Of a stretch of 64,000 nt of DNA, positions 8,934 to 19,021 are shown in pieces. The position numbers were made by a program, and so were the translations under genes. This stretch comes from Strigamia acuminata. Taxonomy: Eukaryota > Arthropoda > Chilopoda > Geophilomorpha > Linotaeniidae. Each line of letters starts with the position of its first letter. The stretch's first letter is position 1. The stretch spans positions 9,114,001 through 9,178,000 of the forward strand of contig OX442319.1 in assembly GCA_949358305.1 (NCBI GenBank), given 5' to 3'. The notes below the pieces were generated by a model. That model saw nothing but the letters and a program-made list of their open reading frames with translations, ran no database searches and was not told the DNA's origin.

Positions 8934-11093
8934 AAATTGGAAATAAATGTGTTTTTATCGTTAATAATTTTTTTTTACTCTGAATTTTTAAATTGATTTA
9001 TTTTTTGAAAATATTAGTTTGCCTATTCGCCACCAGTGTGCATCTTACTCTAGTTTTCGCGCGCTTGCATTCTAGACAATGTCACGCGATTTCATCTCGT
9101 CTCTTCTCTTCTCTTCTTTCGCACGGTCGGTTCGGTCTCGGTTCCATAAGAGGGAAAAAGGGTAAAATTTCTTTCCGTTTTGACCAGAAAACAGGTCTGC
9201 CTTTGATTGTTTTTATTTTTGAACGGGTTTCATTGCTCTCTGGCAAAAGCTGCTTTTCTTCGTTCGTGTTCGATTTCCATTTCGATTAGGCCTAATAGGC
9301 CCGGCAGAAGTACAAACCAAAGGATTGTATAACCCTTCTGAAAAAATATATGCATTCGAGTTTTGTCTACCTCTCTTATTCTAAAGATATTTCTGGATTT
9401 TTCGTTCGTTATCCTAGATGAAATAATATCCGATATTTATTGAACCGATTAACGAGTTGAAATGACTGAGGAGGAGGAGAACTCCGCTTTTGAATATTTT
9501 TTTAACACTTTCTCCTATTATAAATGCCTTTTCAATGTTTATTGACGGTTTTTATCTATTTTTGGTCGCTTCCTGCAGCAATGGAATATTTTCATAACTA
9601 TTCGCAATTTTCCCATTTCTGAGTCTATTGTCAACTCTACTCGTATTTCCTTTTCTGTCTCTTATCCGCTTGATATGCTTAATGATATAGCCAGCTCATA
9701 GTGTGGAATATTGTCTATTCTGTCCAAATGCATGAAATATAGTTATGCATAAGTACACTTAGAATTTTGAGTCAAGACTTGGTCTCCAAAAATGCCAATA
9801 TCTCTTCTCGTGAACCTGGTGAAGTCTCAGTTTCTCCAGATTCTGCCATACTTTCCGTCTTAAAAAAATTTGGCTCTGGCATTTCCTCTTAACTTGCTTC
9901 GTTGGGAGAAAGATCTTAGACTGAATCTATTTTTTACTTCCTCCAACCTGTTCTTTTCCTTTTTTCTGTCCTTTCGACATCGCTTTCTTCGAATCGTATG
10001 ATGTGACACGTTAATGCAGATAATTTGTTTGGTACAAACAAGTTTTGGGCGCAATAGTCGACTCTTTTTAAAAAAGTTTTATGCGCTATATCTAACTGCT
10101 AGTTGGTGTAAATAATCTGGTTTCTGTCATTGGCACATTGTCTGAAAAAAAATGATTTTACAAATATTTTCATTGGTGTAAATATCTTTTCGCCGGTGTC
10201 GTTGTTTGACATGTACAAGTATCTTCAACTGGAAATCTTTCAGCTTCCCTACTCCTTCAAATTATTCTTTATACTCCAACAGCATTGCTTCTACTTTATG
10301 GTACAATTTCCCTTCTCTTAATTCTTAGTAGTCCTAGTAGCTCTGACTCTCTTCCTAATAGTCGACTCTTTTTAAAAAAGTTTCATGCACTATCTAACTG
10401 TTAGTTGGTGTAAATAATCTGGTTTCTGCACGCTTTTACAGAGTAAAACTAAACTATCCAATTCTTTGTCCAGTATTACTCTCAAATTGAACGTTACGAA
10501 ATATAAATAATATAGAATAATAAATGAAGATTTACTTCCCTAGAGTTCTTGAAAAATGATTATATAAACGGAGAATACGCAGTCATTTTGCCTGGTTTAA
10601 ATTCTTTTGGTTTTGCTCTATATCTTTTTGTCTGGCAGGCTGTGGTCTGCTTTTGAAGTGACTAAGGAGGTGGAAAACTGCGCTTTTGAATCTTTTTTTA
10701 ACACTTTCTCTTATTATAAATGCCTTTTCAATGTTTATAGACTGTTTTTATCTATTTTTTGGTCGCTTCCTGCAGCAATGGAATATTTTCATAACTATTC
10801 GCAATTTTCCCATGTCTGAGTCTACTAGTATTGTCAACTCTACTTGTGTTTCCTTTCGGTCTCGACAGCTTGATATGCTGTCCAAATGCATAAAATATAG
10901 TTATGCGTAGTAAGCGTAGTTGGTGTAAATAATCTGGTTTCTGCCACTGGCACATTGTCTGAAAAAAAATGATTTTACAAATTTTACAAATTTTACTAAC
11001 CTAGCCTAATCTAAACAAAATCAAATTTAATTTAATTTATTTTAAAACCGAAAACTAATTACTTGTTTAAATGGAAGAGAACAATTGTGTCGA

Positions 11094-11459
11094 TTAGCGT
11101 TGTCGACACGATTTTTCATCCTTTTCATCGGGTTCCGAAACCAAAAATCTAAAATATCCCAAAAGAAAGTTTTCGCACGATTGTTCGCTCTCTTCTTCAG
11201 TCGGGATCGGGATTGCTATCGGGATCGGGATTTGTGTCGAGGTAAGTTTTTCTCCGGTTAGATAGAAAATCGTTGCCGCGTTTATGATTAGCAAAATAAT
11301 CACAATCCTACAGAAAGTAATTTCTGAGAGTAGCTGATCCACAAGTTTTTTATTTGCTCTACAATTGGCAACCCGGAGATTCACTGGCGCTGCAACCGGT
11401 GCCGCCATGCCAAGCCTCGATAGCCGGGTGCTAGATCCGCCACTGCTTAATCCATTCAT
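11094..11459 (-). CDS. Unrecognised 121-aa frame with one membrane segment
   Basis: The frame starts MNGLSSGGSSTRLSRLG and has one hydrophobic stretch (FCRIVIILLIINAATIFYL, around residues 49-67). A short IPIPIAIPIP repeat and an acidic tail follow. It lies between two copies of the TTAATTCTTAGTAGTCCTAG repeat, so it may be part of a mobile element or chance. The family is not recognised. Confidence 0.2.
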   Translation of the reverse strand: MNGLSSGGSSTRLSRLGMAAPVAAPVNLRVANCRANKKLVDQLLSEITFCRIVIILLIINAATIFYLTGEKLTSTQIPIPIAIPIPTEEESEQSCENFLLGYFRFLVSEPDEKDEKSCRQR

Positions 11460-12488
11460 TGTTGACTGTCCTAACGCTTTCTTCTCTTAATTCTTAGTAG
11501 TCCTAGTAGCTCTGACTGTCTTCCTAACAAAAATATATTTCTGTCTGATACCAGAATGAATCTTGCTATTTTCTCTTTCTTCCCAACTTCAATCTTAGTT
11601 TCTACCTAACTGTGTGTTAATCGAATTGAAAGTTAACATTCAGCATTAATTTAGAACTTTTTTCGACTTTTTCTTAGGCGTTTCATGTTCAGTCGGAACT
11701 GGGACTGTCTTCCGCTTTCCTAAGCGTCGCGTACTCTTCTCTGGTTCTGTCTTTCGATTTTCCAGAGCTATTACTTCGTGCTCGGGTCGTATTGCAGGGC
11801 TTGTCCACTTTCGTAGTTTCTCCCTTTTGCTGGTCTGCTTACTGGTCTGATTGCTGGTCACCTTTTTAAAAAGGTTTCATGCACTCTATCTAACTGTTAT
11901 TGGTGTAAATAATCTGGTTTCTGCACGCTTTTACAGAGTAAAATTAAACTATCCAATTCTTTGTCCAGTATTGCTCTCAAATTGAACGGTACGATTTTTA
12001 ACACTTTCTCCTATTATAAATGCCTTTTCAATGTTTATAGACTGTTTTTATCTATTTTTTGGTCGCTTACTGCAGCAATGGAATATTTTCATAATTTTTG
12101 CAATTTTTCCGTGTCTGAGTTTATTGTCAACTCTACTTATAAATCTTTTTCTGTCTATCTGACAATCGTGGATCATGTCGCAAGCAATTTTTAGCAAATG
12201 TTACGAGCCACTATTACATTTTGATTTTAGTCTCTGGATGAAAATCAGATGAAAATGAACAAAATGAAGTTTTCTAAGGACTGCATCATTTACGTAGCAA
12301 GTTGATCCTCGCCAAACAAGTGGTGGATTCTTCGTCTAAATGAATCGAAGCTCGGACCCCAAAAAAACTAGTAATGTCGGATCAAATACCAGGGAAGCTT
12401 CCAATATGGTATTCCGTTTGTGTATTGTTCATTTTTTGCATTTACAAAAGCTCTTATGTCTAAATCTTCTGTTCGCGTATAATAATAC

Positions 12489-12919
12489 CGTACTGCCTTG
12501 AACAATGGCCGGGCGCAATTAAGCGCCGGCTCTTGATTAAGCGCCTGGCAACCGCCAGCCGGAAAACCAATAAGCGCCGGCCCCGAATAAACGCCGGGCG
12601 TGTTTAAACGCCGGGTTTATTGTGAATTTGTAATTCGTTTAGATGTCTACCGTACACGTACACGTAATGTACGGTTGAAATGAGCTATTTAACACTCCTT
12701 CATTGTTTCACTGCTGCATTTCTACCAATAATACAGCGGTATGGCTCCAAAAAATTTGAAAAAAACGTGCATAAGACCACAAATTTTTTATAACTTGTTA
12801 CTTTAAACTTTTTTTTCGGATAGAGGCCTGGCTTGAATAATCGCCTGGTTTTGAATAAGCGCCTGGCGGGCGAGTCGAAAAAAAAATTAAACGCCCGGGC
12901 CATTGTTCAAGGCAGTACG
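12489..12919. mobile_element. MITE-like element rich in AGCGCC motifs
   Basis: About 430 bp, with matching inverted ends (CGTACTGCCTTGAACAATGG on the left, its reverse complement at 12900-12919). The interior near both ends repeats AAGCGCCGG or AAGCGCCTGG at irregular spacing. It has no coding capacity. The target duplication is not clear, so the superfamily is left open. Confidence 0.65.
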
Positions 12920-13049
12920 ATAGGTCGAATTACGCCACCTAAAAAAATAATCGATAGGATTTGAAATCAGTTACTGTATATACTTACTTGAATAATTTCG
13001 TAAGGATCAAGACAGTTAAATACATATTAATTACTACTTACAACCCCTC

Positions 13050-13352
13050 TTACACCGCTTTCCTAGAATCACGTGATGTGGCAGATAATTTGTTTGGTAC
13101 AAACAAGTTTTGGGCATGCTGATGTGTAGAGTGGCCCACAACTGACAAAAAGAATGCCCTCTTTTTGTCAACTGGATTGTCGTTCAATAAAACAAGCTGT
13201 TCGAACTGCTCCAGATACGGGGCCCAATCCTCTGCTGAGGACCCTGAAAATGGGACGGGAGTTCCCAAAATGGCAGCCTGGATTGCTATGAATGAAATGC
13301 GTTGCTTCAAAGCCAGTTTTTTTTTAACATCCTCACTGCTACTGGTGGACAT
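13050..13352 (-). pseudogene. Gag-like retrotransposon fragment
   Basis: About 100 residues. The core (PFSGSSAEDWAPYLEQFEQ, then NDNPVDKKRAFFLSVVG) matches the capsid region of Ty3/gypsy-type Gag proteins, where a W in a Y-x-E/Q-x-F/L setting and the KKRAxLLSxxG helix are typical. It ends at a stop soon after, without zinc knuckle or polymerase. It belongs to the repeat field and is a different lineage from the Gag at 14810-17848. Confidence 0.65.
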
Positions 13353-13579
13353 TCATAACCCGTAATAGTCACCTCTTTTTAAAAAAATTTCTTGCACTCT
13401 CTCTAACTGTTGTTGGTGTAAATAATCTGGTTTCTGCACGCTTTTACAGAGTAAAACTAAACTATCCAAATCTTTGTCCAGAATTGCTCTCAAATTGAAC
13501 GGTACGAAATATAAATAATATAGAATTGTGACCGCTTGGCCACCCAGGTGACCACCAATACTTTTCTTTTAAATAGTAT

Positions 13580-14516
13580 TGTCGTGATTCGACTTTGTGG
13601 TTAAGAAATACAAATACTTTGTCGGGACAAGCAATACACTTTATTATTAACTTAGGAATAATTAATACAGTCAGATAAATGTATGATTGATGGTCTCGGA
13701 TCCTGTTGCGAATACGAGTTGTTGCTAAACAATTAGCCCTCAATTGTTTAGACTTACACGTGGCTTCTGTTGTTGTCTAGGGTTATATTTTTTACACTTC
13801 GCGAATCGAGTCAGTCTCAATTCGCTTAGCAGTTTGGATGTGAAATCAAACGAGGCCTACTTCGTTTGGGACGCGTGGCGCGCGTGTTAATTACCGCCAA
13901 AGTGTTAGGTTGAATCCAAACTGAATCCGTCTTGTTCCGTACGCGTGGTGCGCAGAATTCTTTCGCCAATGCGTTCGGTGAGCCCAAACTAAACGAGATC
14001 CGTTTCGTGTGGAATACGTCTTGCGGAACACGTGGCGTACGTGATTTTCTTCGGCGATCGATTGGCGATTCGTATCGATCGTGGATTAGTCCCGAAATTA
14101 TGTTCGGTTGACACGTGTTTCGAACAAACACGCGGGAATTCGCTTCGTGCGAATTAAACGATAGATTCGGATATTTATTCTAACGTGGATTGGCCACGTT
14201 AAATAAATGCGGCTTGTTGCTTACAGTTGATTTTATCAGCGGGCACCGGTCCTCGATCAATCCGATGAAACGGCCTGAAAGGTGAGGAAAGTGGTGCTCT
14301 TGCTGAATTGTGGTAACTGTAGTGTCATTTCCGGTCAAGCTTCGGTCTTATATACTGACCGGAAGTGACGTCATATATAGATTATTCTGATTATTCAGAT
14401 CCGCAGAAATGCGAGACTAGTCAATCTAGTCTATTTCTAGTAGCGCTCCTGGCGGTCGGATTCATCAACACGATAAATCTTATCAATTTATCTTCAGGTG
14501 ATTCGGAATCACCACA
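13580..14516 (-). repeat. 3' LTR of the gag-only element
   Basis: In element orientation it begins TGTGGTGATTC and ends GAATCACGACA, the usual TG...CA ends. Its start contains the near-perfect palindrome GGTGATTCGGAATCACC (either strand). It is the left copy on the window and matches 17973-18909. Confidence 0.9.
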
Positions 14517-14527
14517 CGTCCCTCCCC
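14517..14527 (-). other. Polypurine tract
   Basis: On the minus strand GGGGAGGGACG stands directly before the 3' LTR, the position of the plus-strand primer in LTR retroelements. Confidence 0.7.
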
Positions 14528-14809
14528 AAGAATAAACTATCGGGACCAAACCAACGTTTGCAGGTTGGCCAAGAAAACTACTTATTTTATGAAATAATTT
14601 ACATCTGAATAAACTTTTTGTGATGAATTTAAAATGAGAACGAGAGATACTCAAATTTTTAAAATAGGTCAACATAACTGGCCTTAGTCTTGGGGATAAC
14701 TGGTTATTCCAGTATCGCTGGACTGCTGAGTTTTTTCTCAGCTTGGTGATTAGTTTTTTGATCAGTTCGAAATCTATGGGTGACGAGATTTGCGCAGACG
14801 GAGTTATCG

Positions 14810-17800
14810 TTATTCCGCCTGCGAACGCCAGTTTTTTGCCATGTTGTCAAATTTAGCGGTGAATTCCTTCATGATTCTCTCTTGTTCTTTACCGAGCATT
14901 TTCAGCAATTCTTCTCGCTCTGCAACTTTTTCGTTGACTTTTTGCTTTGCTCGTTCAGGACAATCCTGTCGCCAATGGCCGTCCTCCCGGCAGAAGTTGC
15001 AGGGACCGCTCTTTCCTCCCTCTCGGTTGACTGGTCCCTTCGTGTACTCTCTGTAACAAGAAGACGAGATCAAATCTGAATGGTCTTCCGATCTATCCTC
15101 AGCACTAGACGTCTTTGTTTGGTAAGCGTTCCCAGGAGGCGGTATGGGGTTTGACCCGCTATTATTCCTTTTTGATAGAAGTGGTTCGATATTTCCGTTT
15201 AGGTAATTCCGTGATTGGAGCAGCTTAGTTGAGTCTATGCTGCGCTCCTGTATTCGTTGCTGTCGAGCCACTCCTAGAGCTCGTTCTTCTTTTGTCAGAT
15301 TTTCGTTATACCGAGCATTTACTTCGGTGTGTTTTTTCTCGACGAAAGCTAGGATGGCTTTGAAATTATCTCCTTTAGGAGCGTTCATTTCTCGTAGGAC
15401 TTTGGTTGCGGTTTCGTTTAGTCCTTGTTCGAAGAGAGCTTTCTGAGCGTGTTGGTCAAATGGTTTGTCCATTTCACGGAACAGGCTGTCGGCTCGTTGT
15501 ACGTACTCTCTCAGAGTTTCCCCGGGAGCTTGCTTCATAGAGCTTACTCTTTTCTGGATTTCCTGGCTCGTCTCGCCATATTGGTTGTGGAACTTTATGA
15601 CGAAGTCTTCCCAGTTTCGGGGTTGGACATCAGCGTACCAGTTTCGGGCTCGATTTATCAGCATTTCTGGTATCCCGCGTGAAACCATTTCGTCGGGTTC
15701 CGCTCCCAAACGATTAATCGTCAGGGCGACTTCGTCCAAAAACAAGTTGCCGGCGTTCCAGGATCCGTCGAACTTAATTAGTCTCAGGGTCGTCCACTTG
15801 ATGTTGTTATCCTTGCGAGAATACAGCCATCGGTCCGCGGAGTAACGTTTCAACAATACTTCGCTTCGATCGTCTTCCTCGATCTCTTGGCCACGGCTTT
15901 GTTGAAGTTTTTGGTCCATGGCCCGAAGGAGTTCGTCTTTCATCGTCCGTAGTTGGTTGCTTAGCGAGTCAGTCTCACTAAGCAGCGGTGATGATCGTGG
16001 ATTGTCGGAAGGGAGGCTTGGGTAATGCGTACCGTTGCCCGTCAGTCCGAATTGATTGTGTTGGAACGACGTTTGTCCTGATGATCCCGCGGTGTTCGGG
16101 TTATTCGCGAGGTCTTGCGCTATGGTTGAGTTATCGGGGTTCGCTTTCTCTGGAGCGGAGGTTCGGCTCAACTTTGTTCCGGGCGGTATCAGATCGTCCA
16201 GTCGGGTCCCCGTGAGGGCTCCGTCCACTTTTTTGATAAAAACGTAGGAGTCTCTCCCAGCATATGCTTCGGCGGCGTGTTTCTTTTCGAGGTGGTTTTT
16301 AACGGCATTAATCTCCTCGAGCGTCGGCATGGCTAGTTTATTACGACCTGCTTCGTTTCGTATCTGGTTCTTTTGATTTATACATCTGATTAGTTCGGCG
16401 TTAGGGTCGCTTGGGTTAGTATTACTGGTTTGGCCAGTTTTCATTGCGAATGAGTTTTTCATTGCCCATGATTCAGCACCCTGATTATTTCTTCTATCTT
16501 GTATAAACGCCTCGTAGAGTTCCTTCTTGACTTCGTCCGATTCGTTTACGATACTGTCTAGTCCGGTGACTCGGATACTGAGGTGAGATGTCAGAGAGTC
16601 GATGCTTTCGCTGTCTGAAGTTTGCTCGTCGTTTTTCTTGACCGGGGGTTGAGTTGAATTGACCCGGCACCGTTTCTCTTCTTGATTTGTAGAGTTTTCG
16701 GCTGTTCGTTTTTCCGTTCTCTCGTTGACCAGATCGATCACCCTACTTAATTCTTCGTAAGGGTCCTTATCCTGATCTATCTCGATACCGTGAGCGCAAG
16801 CCACTCGCGTCACTTCGATGGCCTTTGCTACTAACTCCTTTGCTGAAGGGGATCGCTCTGGGGAATTCTGCAAGGAGTTTGTCTCCGAGCGTTGACCCAA
16901 CCCATTGCTTAATGGCTGGATTTCATGATCTCTTGCCATTTCTCGTTCGATGATTCTTTGTTTTGCTAGTAATTCTCGGGCCAATTCTCGCTCCATTACT
17001 ATTTGTTTTTCTTGACTCTCCTTGGCGGCGGCTGTTTGCCTCGCTTGACGTTCGCGAGCTATTTCTTGTTCCATTGCGGTGACTTTTTTGCGGTGCTCTT
17101 TGGCTAGTTCTTCCATTAATTCAGCCTTTCTCTCCTCCAAGGCGTCTATTCTCGCCTGATCAGCAATCTCACGTTCCATTTCGGCTCGTTTTTCTGTTAT
17201 TTCTCGAGCTATTTCGCGTTCGAATGTGGCTCGTCTATCTGCCGCCTTTTCTTGCCTTGCCTGATTTGCTCGGGCTCGTTCGCGCAATATTGCGGTTTGT
17301 GTTGTGGTCGTACTATTGAAGAGGGTCATTTGATCTCTTTTGGGAATCGACCGTGGCGAATTTGGCAGCGAAATCGATGGTGTTAGTGAACGATGAAGCG
17401 TTAATCGTTTCAATTTGTTTTGACGGTCGTTTTCATCGTTTAATCCGCTGTTGTTTGGGTCATTTGGATCGTCGAAACTATGGATAGGTGAGTCCTGTCC
17501 GTTTTCTTCGATTAGAATTTCGTCGCTATCTAACTCATTGGTTGGATCGTGGTCGCTATGGATTGGTGGGTTTTCGAATGATTTAGTGAAAATATTCTCT
17601 CCGTGAGAGGTTCCTGGTCCTTCGAATTCTCTGCCCGAAAACTGGAGCTTTTTTGCAATCGGGTTAGTTTCTTCTGTTGGAATTTCAGTCGAGTTAGTCT
17701 CAACTTTGTTTTCGTGAATTCGAGCTTCCGGCGTCAAGAGTGGATCGTAGACCGTTCCATCCTGACGTTCACGTTCTTGTCTTTGCTTGTAACGTGTTTC

Positions 17801-17845
17801 ACGATCGCTAGCGGTGGCTGCATAATTATTTGAATCCGATTTCGA

Positions 17846-17848
<3 letters not shown>
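14810..17848 (-). CDS. gag: Gag polyprotein of LTR retrotransposon (1012 aa)
   Basis: The ATG at 17848 follows a long poly(A) leader and the frame ends at 14810. Residues 1-180 are polar and low-complexity. About 190-330 form an R/E-rich coiled coil (EREIAREITEKRAEMEREI). About 690-870 match the retrotransposon gag capsid domain (KFDGSWNAGNLFLDEV, GETLREYVQRADSLFREM). Near residue 950 a CCHC zinc knuckle (CNFCREDGHWRQDC) would bind RNA, followed by a charged tail. At 1012 residues it is long for a Gag and has a large N-terminal extension. No pol frame follows: the 290 bp up to the 3' LTR are non-coding. Confidence 0.9.

Positions 17849-17887
<39 letters not shown>
17849..17887 (-). other. Poly(A) leader before gag start codon
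   Basis: About 39 uninterrupted A residues (minus strand) end directly at the gag ATG. The run lies inside the element, between the primer-binding site and the reading frame. Confidence 0.85.
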
Positions 17888-17888
<1 letters not shown>

Positions 17889-17952
17889 ATTTGACTCAAA
17901 CAATTTCGATATCCCGGTATTTCTCAGTTTTGTCGTAAGGTTAGCAAATTCT

Positions 17953-17970
17953 ATCCCGGACAGGCCCCCA
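17953..17970 (-). other. Candidate tRNA primer-binding site
   Basis: Two bases after the 5' LTR the minus strand reads TGGGGGCCTGTCCGGGAT. Its complement ends in CCA and contains ATCCCGG, a common 3' T-arm sequence of tRNAs. The tRNA species is not assigned. Confidence 0.6.
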
Positions 17971-17972
17971 CG

Positions 17973-18909
17973 TGTCGTGATTCGACTTTGTGGTTAAGAA
18001 ATACAAATACTTTGTCGGGACAAGCAATACACTTTATTATTAACTTAGGAATAATTAATACAGTCAGATAAATGTATGATTGATGGTCTCGGATCCTGTT
18101 GCGAATACGAGTTGTTGCTAAACAATTAGCCCTCAATTGTTTAGACTTACACGTGGCTTCTGTTGTTGTCTAGGGTTATATTTTTTACACTTCGCGAATC
18201 GAGTCAGTCTCAATTCGCTTAGCAGTTTGGATGTGAAATCAAACGAGGCCTACTTCGTTTGGGACGCGTGGCGCGCGTGTTAATTACCGCCAAAGTGTTA
18301 GGTTGAATCCAAACTGAATCCGTCTTGTTCCGTACGCGTGGTGCGCAGAATTCTTTCGCCAATGCGTTCGGTGAGCCCAAACTAAACGAGATCCGTTTCG
18401 TGTGGAATACGTCTTGCGGAACACGTGGCGTACGTGATTTTCTTCGGCGATCGATTGGCGATTCGTATCGATCGTGGATTAGTCCCGAAATTATGTTCGG
18501 TTGACACGTGTTTCGAACAAACACGCGGGAATTCGCTTCGTGCGAATTAAACGATAGATTCGGATATTTATTCTAACGTGGATTGGCCACGTTAAATAAA
18601 TGCGGCTTGTTGCTTACAGTTGATTTTATCAGCGGGCACCGGTCCTCGATCAATCCGATGAAACGGCCTGAAAGGTGAGGAAAGTGGTGCTCTTGCTGAA
18701 TTGTGGTAACTGTAGTGTCATTTCCGGTCAAGCTTCGGTCTTATATACTGACCGGAAGTGACGTCATATATAGATTATTCTGATTATTCAGATCCGCAGA
18801 AATGCGAGACTAGTCAATCTAGTCTATTTCTAGTAGCGCTCCTGGCGGTCGGATTCATCAACACGATAAATCTTATCAATTTATCTTCAGGTGATTCGGA
18901 ATCACCACA
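17973..18909 (-). repeat. 5' LTR of the gag-only element
   Basis: The same 937-bp sequence as 13580-14516. In element orientation it is upstream of gag and should drive transcription. Confidence 0.9.
18741..18766 (-). promoter_or_regulatory. LTR promoter: TATA motif and CRE site
   Basis: On the minus strand a perfect CRE palindrome TGACGTCA (18759-18766) is followed by CACTTCCGGTCAG and then GTATATAAG (TATA, about 18741-18748). This is a plausible core promoter in the 5' LTR. The same sites exist in the 3' LTR at about 14348-14373. Confidence 0.55.
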
Positions 18910-19021
18910 GTATTCAAAATCTTTTCTGGGAATATTCTCGTCAAAGTAACCATTGGCCCAAATGACAAGATCGATGTCCTTTTGGAGCGAGTATATGTGC
19001 CGACAGCGATTCAGCAAAATT
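18910..19021 (-). pseudogene. Exon-like host segment split by the LTR insertion
   Basis: On the minus strand, after a splice-acceptor-like TTTTATAG (19022-19029), an open frame reads LLNRCRHIYSLQKDIDL and on to RKDFEY. It runs straight into the target site. Across the element the frame resumes at 13579 with YLKEK before a possible GT donor. The protein family was not recognised. It may be an exon of a disrupted gene or of an older element. Confidence 0.4.

Larger units (their letters stand above)
8934..13049. repeat. Field of interleaved repeat fragments, no intact gene
   Basis: Blocks recur in this field. A block with TTATAAATGCCTTTTCAATG, ending near CTGCAGCAATGGAATATTTT, occurs at about 9510-9650, 10690-10850 and 11995-12150. 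A second block (TGGTGTAAATAATCTGGTTT) is at about 10105, 10405, 10920, 11900 and 13415. A third (TTAATTCTTAGTAGTCCTAG) is at 10319 and 11489. GGTACAAACAAGTTTTGGGC is at 10030 and 13096. They look like pieces of one worn retroelement broken and re-duplicated. No coding gene was recognised in 8990-9480. Confidence 0.65.
13580..18909 (-). mobile_element. Complete gag-only LTR retrotransposon
   Basis: A 5330-bp element on the minus strand bounded by two 937-bp LTRs and a 4-bp target duplication GTAT (13576-13579 and 18910-18913). It has a primer-binding-site candidate, a single gag frame and a polypurine tract, but no protease, reverse transcriptase, RNase H or integrase. The LTRs have equal length and a constant 4393-bp offset, and no difference was noticed on reading, so the insertion is young. 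Such an element must borrow polymerase and integrase from a relative. Confidence 0.9.

Noticed and set aside
11646-11861. 71-codon basic frame in the repeat field
   Set aside because: Lysine-rich without domain and inside worn repeats. It could be a gag tail but cannot be supported.
13826-14131. 101-codon frame inside the LTRs (also at 18219-18524)
   Set aside because: It is present only because both LTRs are the same sequence. It has no domain, starts inside the LTR and is probably chance.
17849-17899. Poly-lysine extension of Gag
   Set aside because: It comes from translating the poly(A) leader and requires a TTG start. The ATG at 17848 is preferred.
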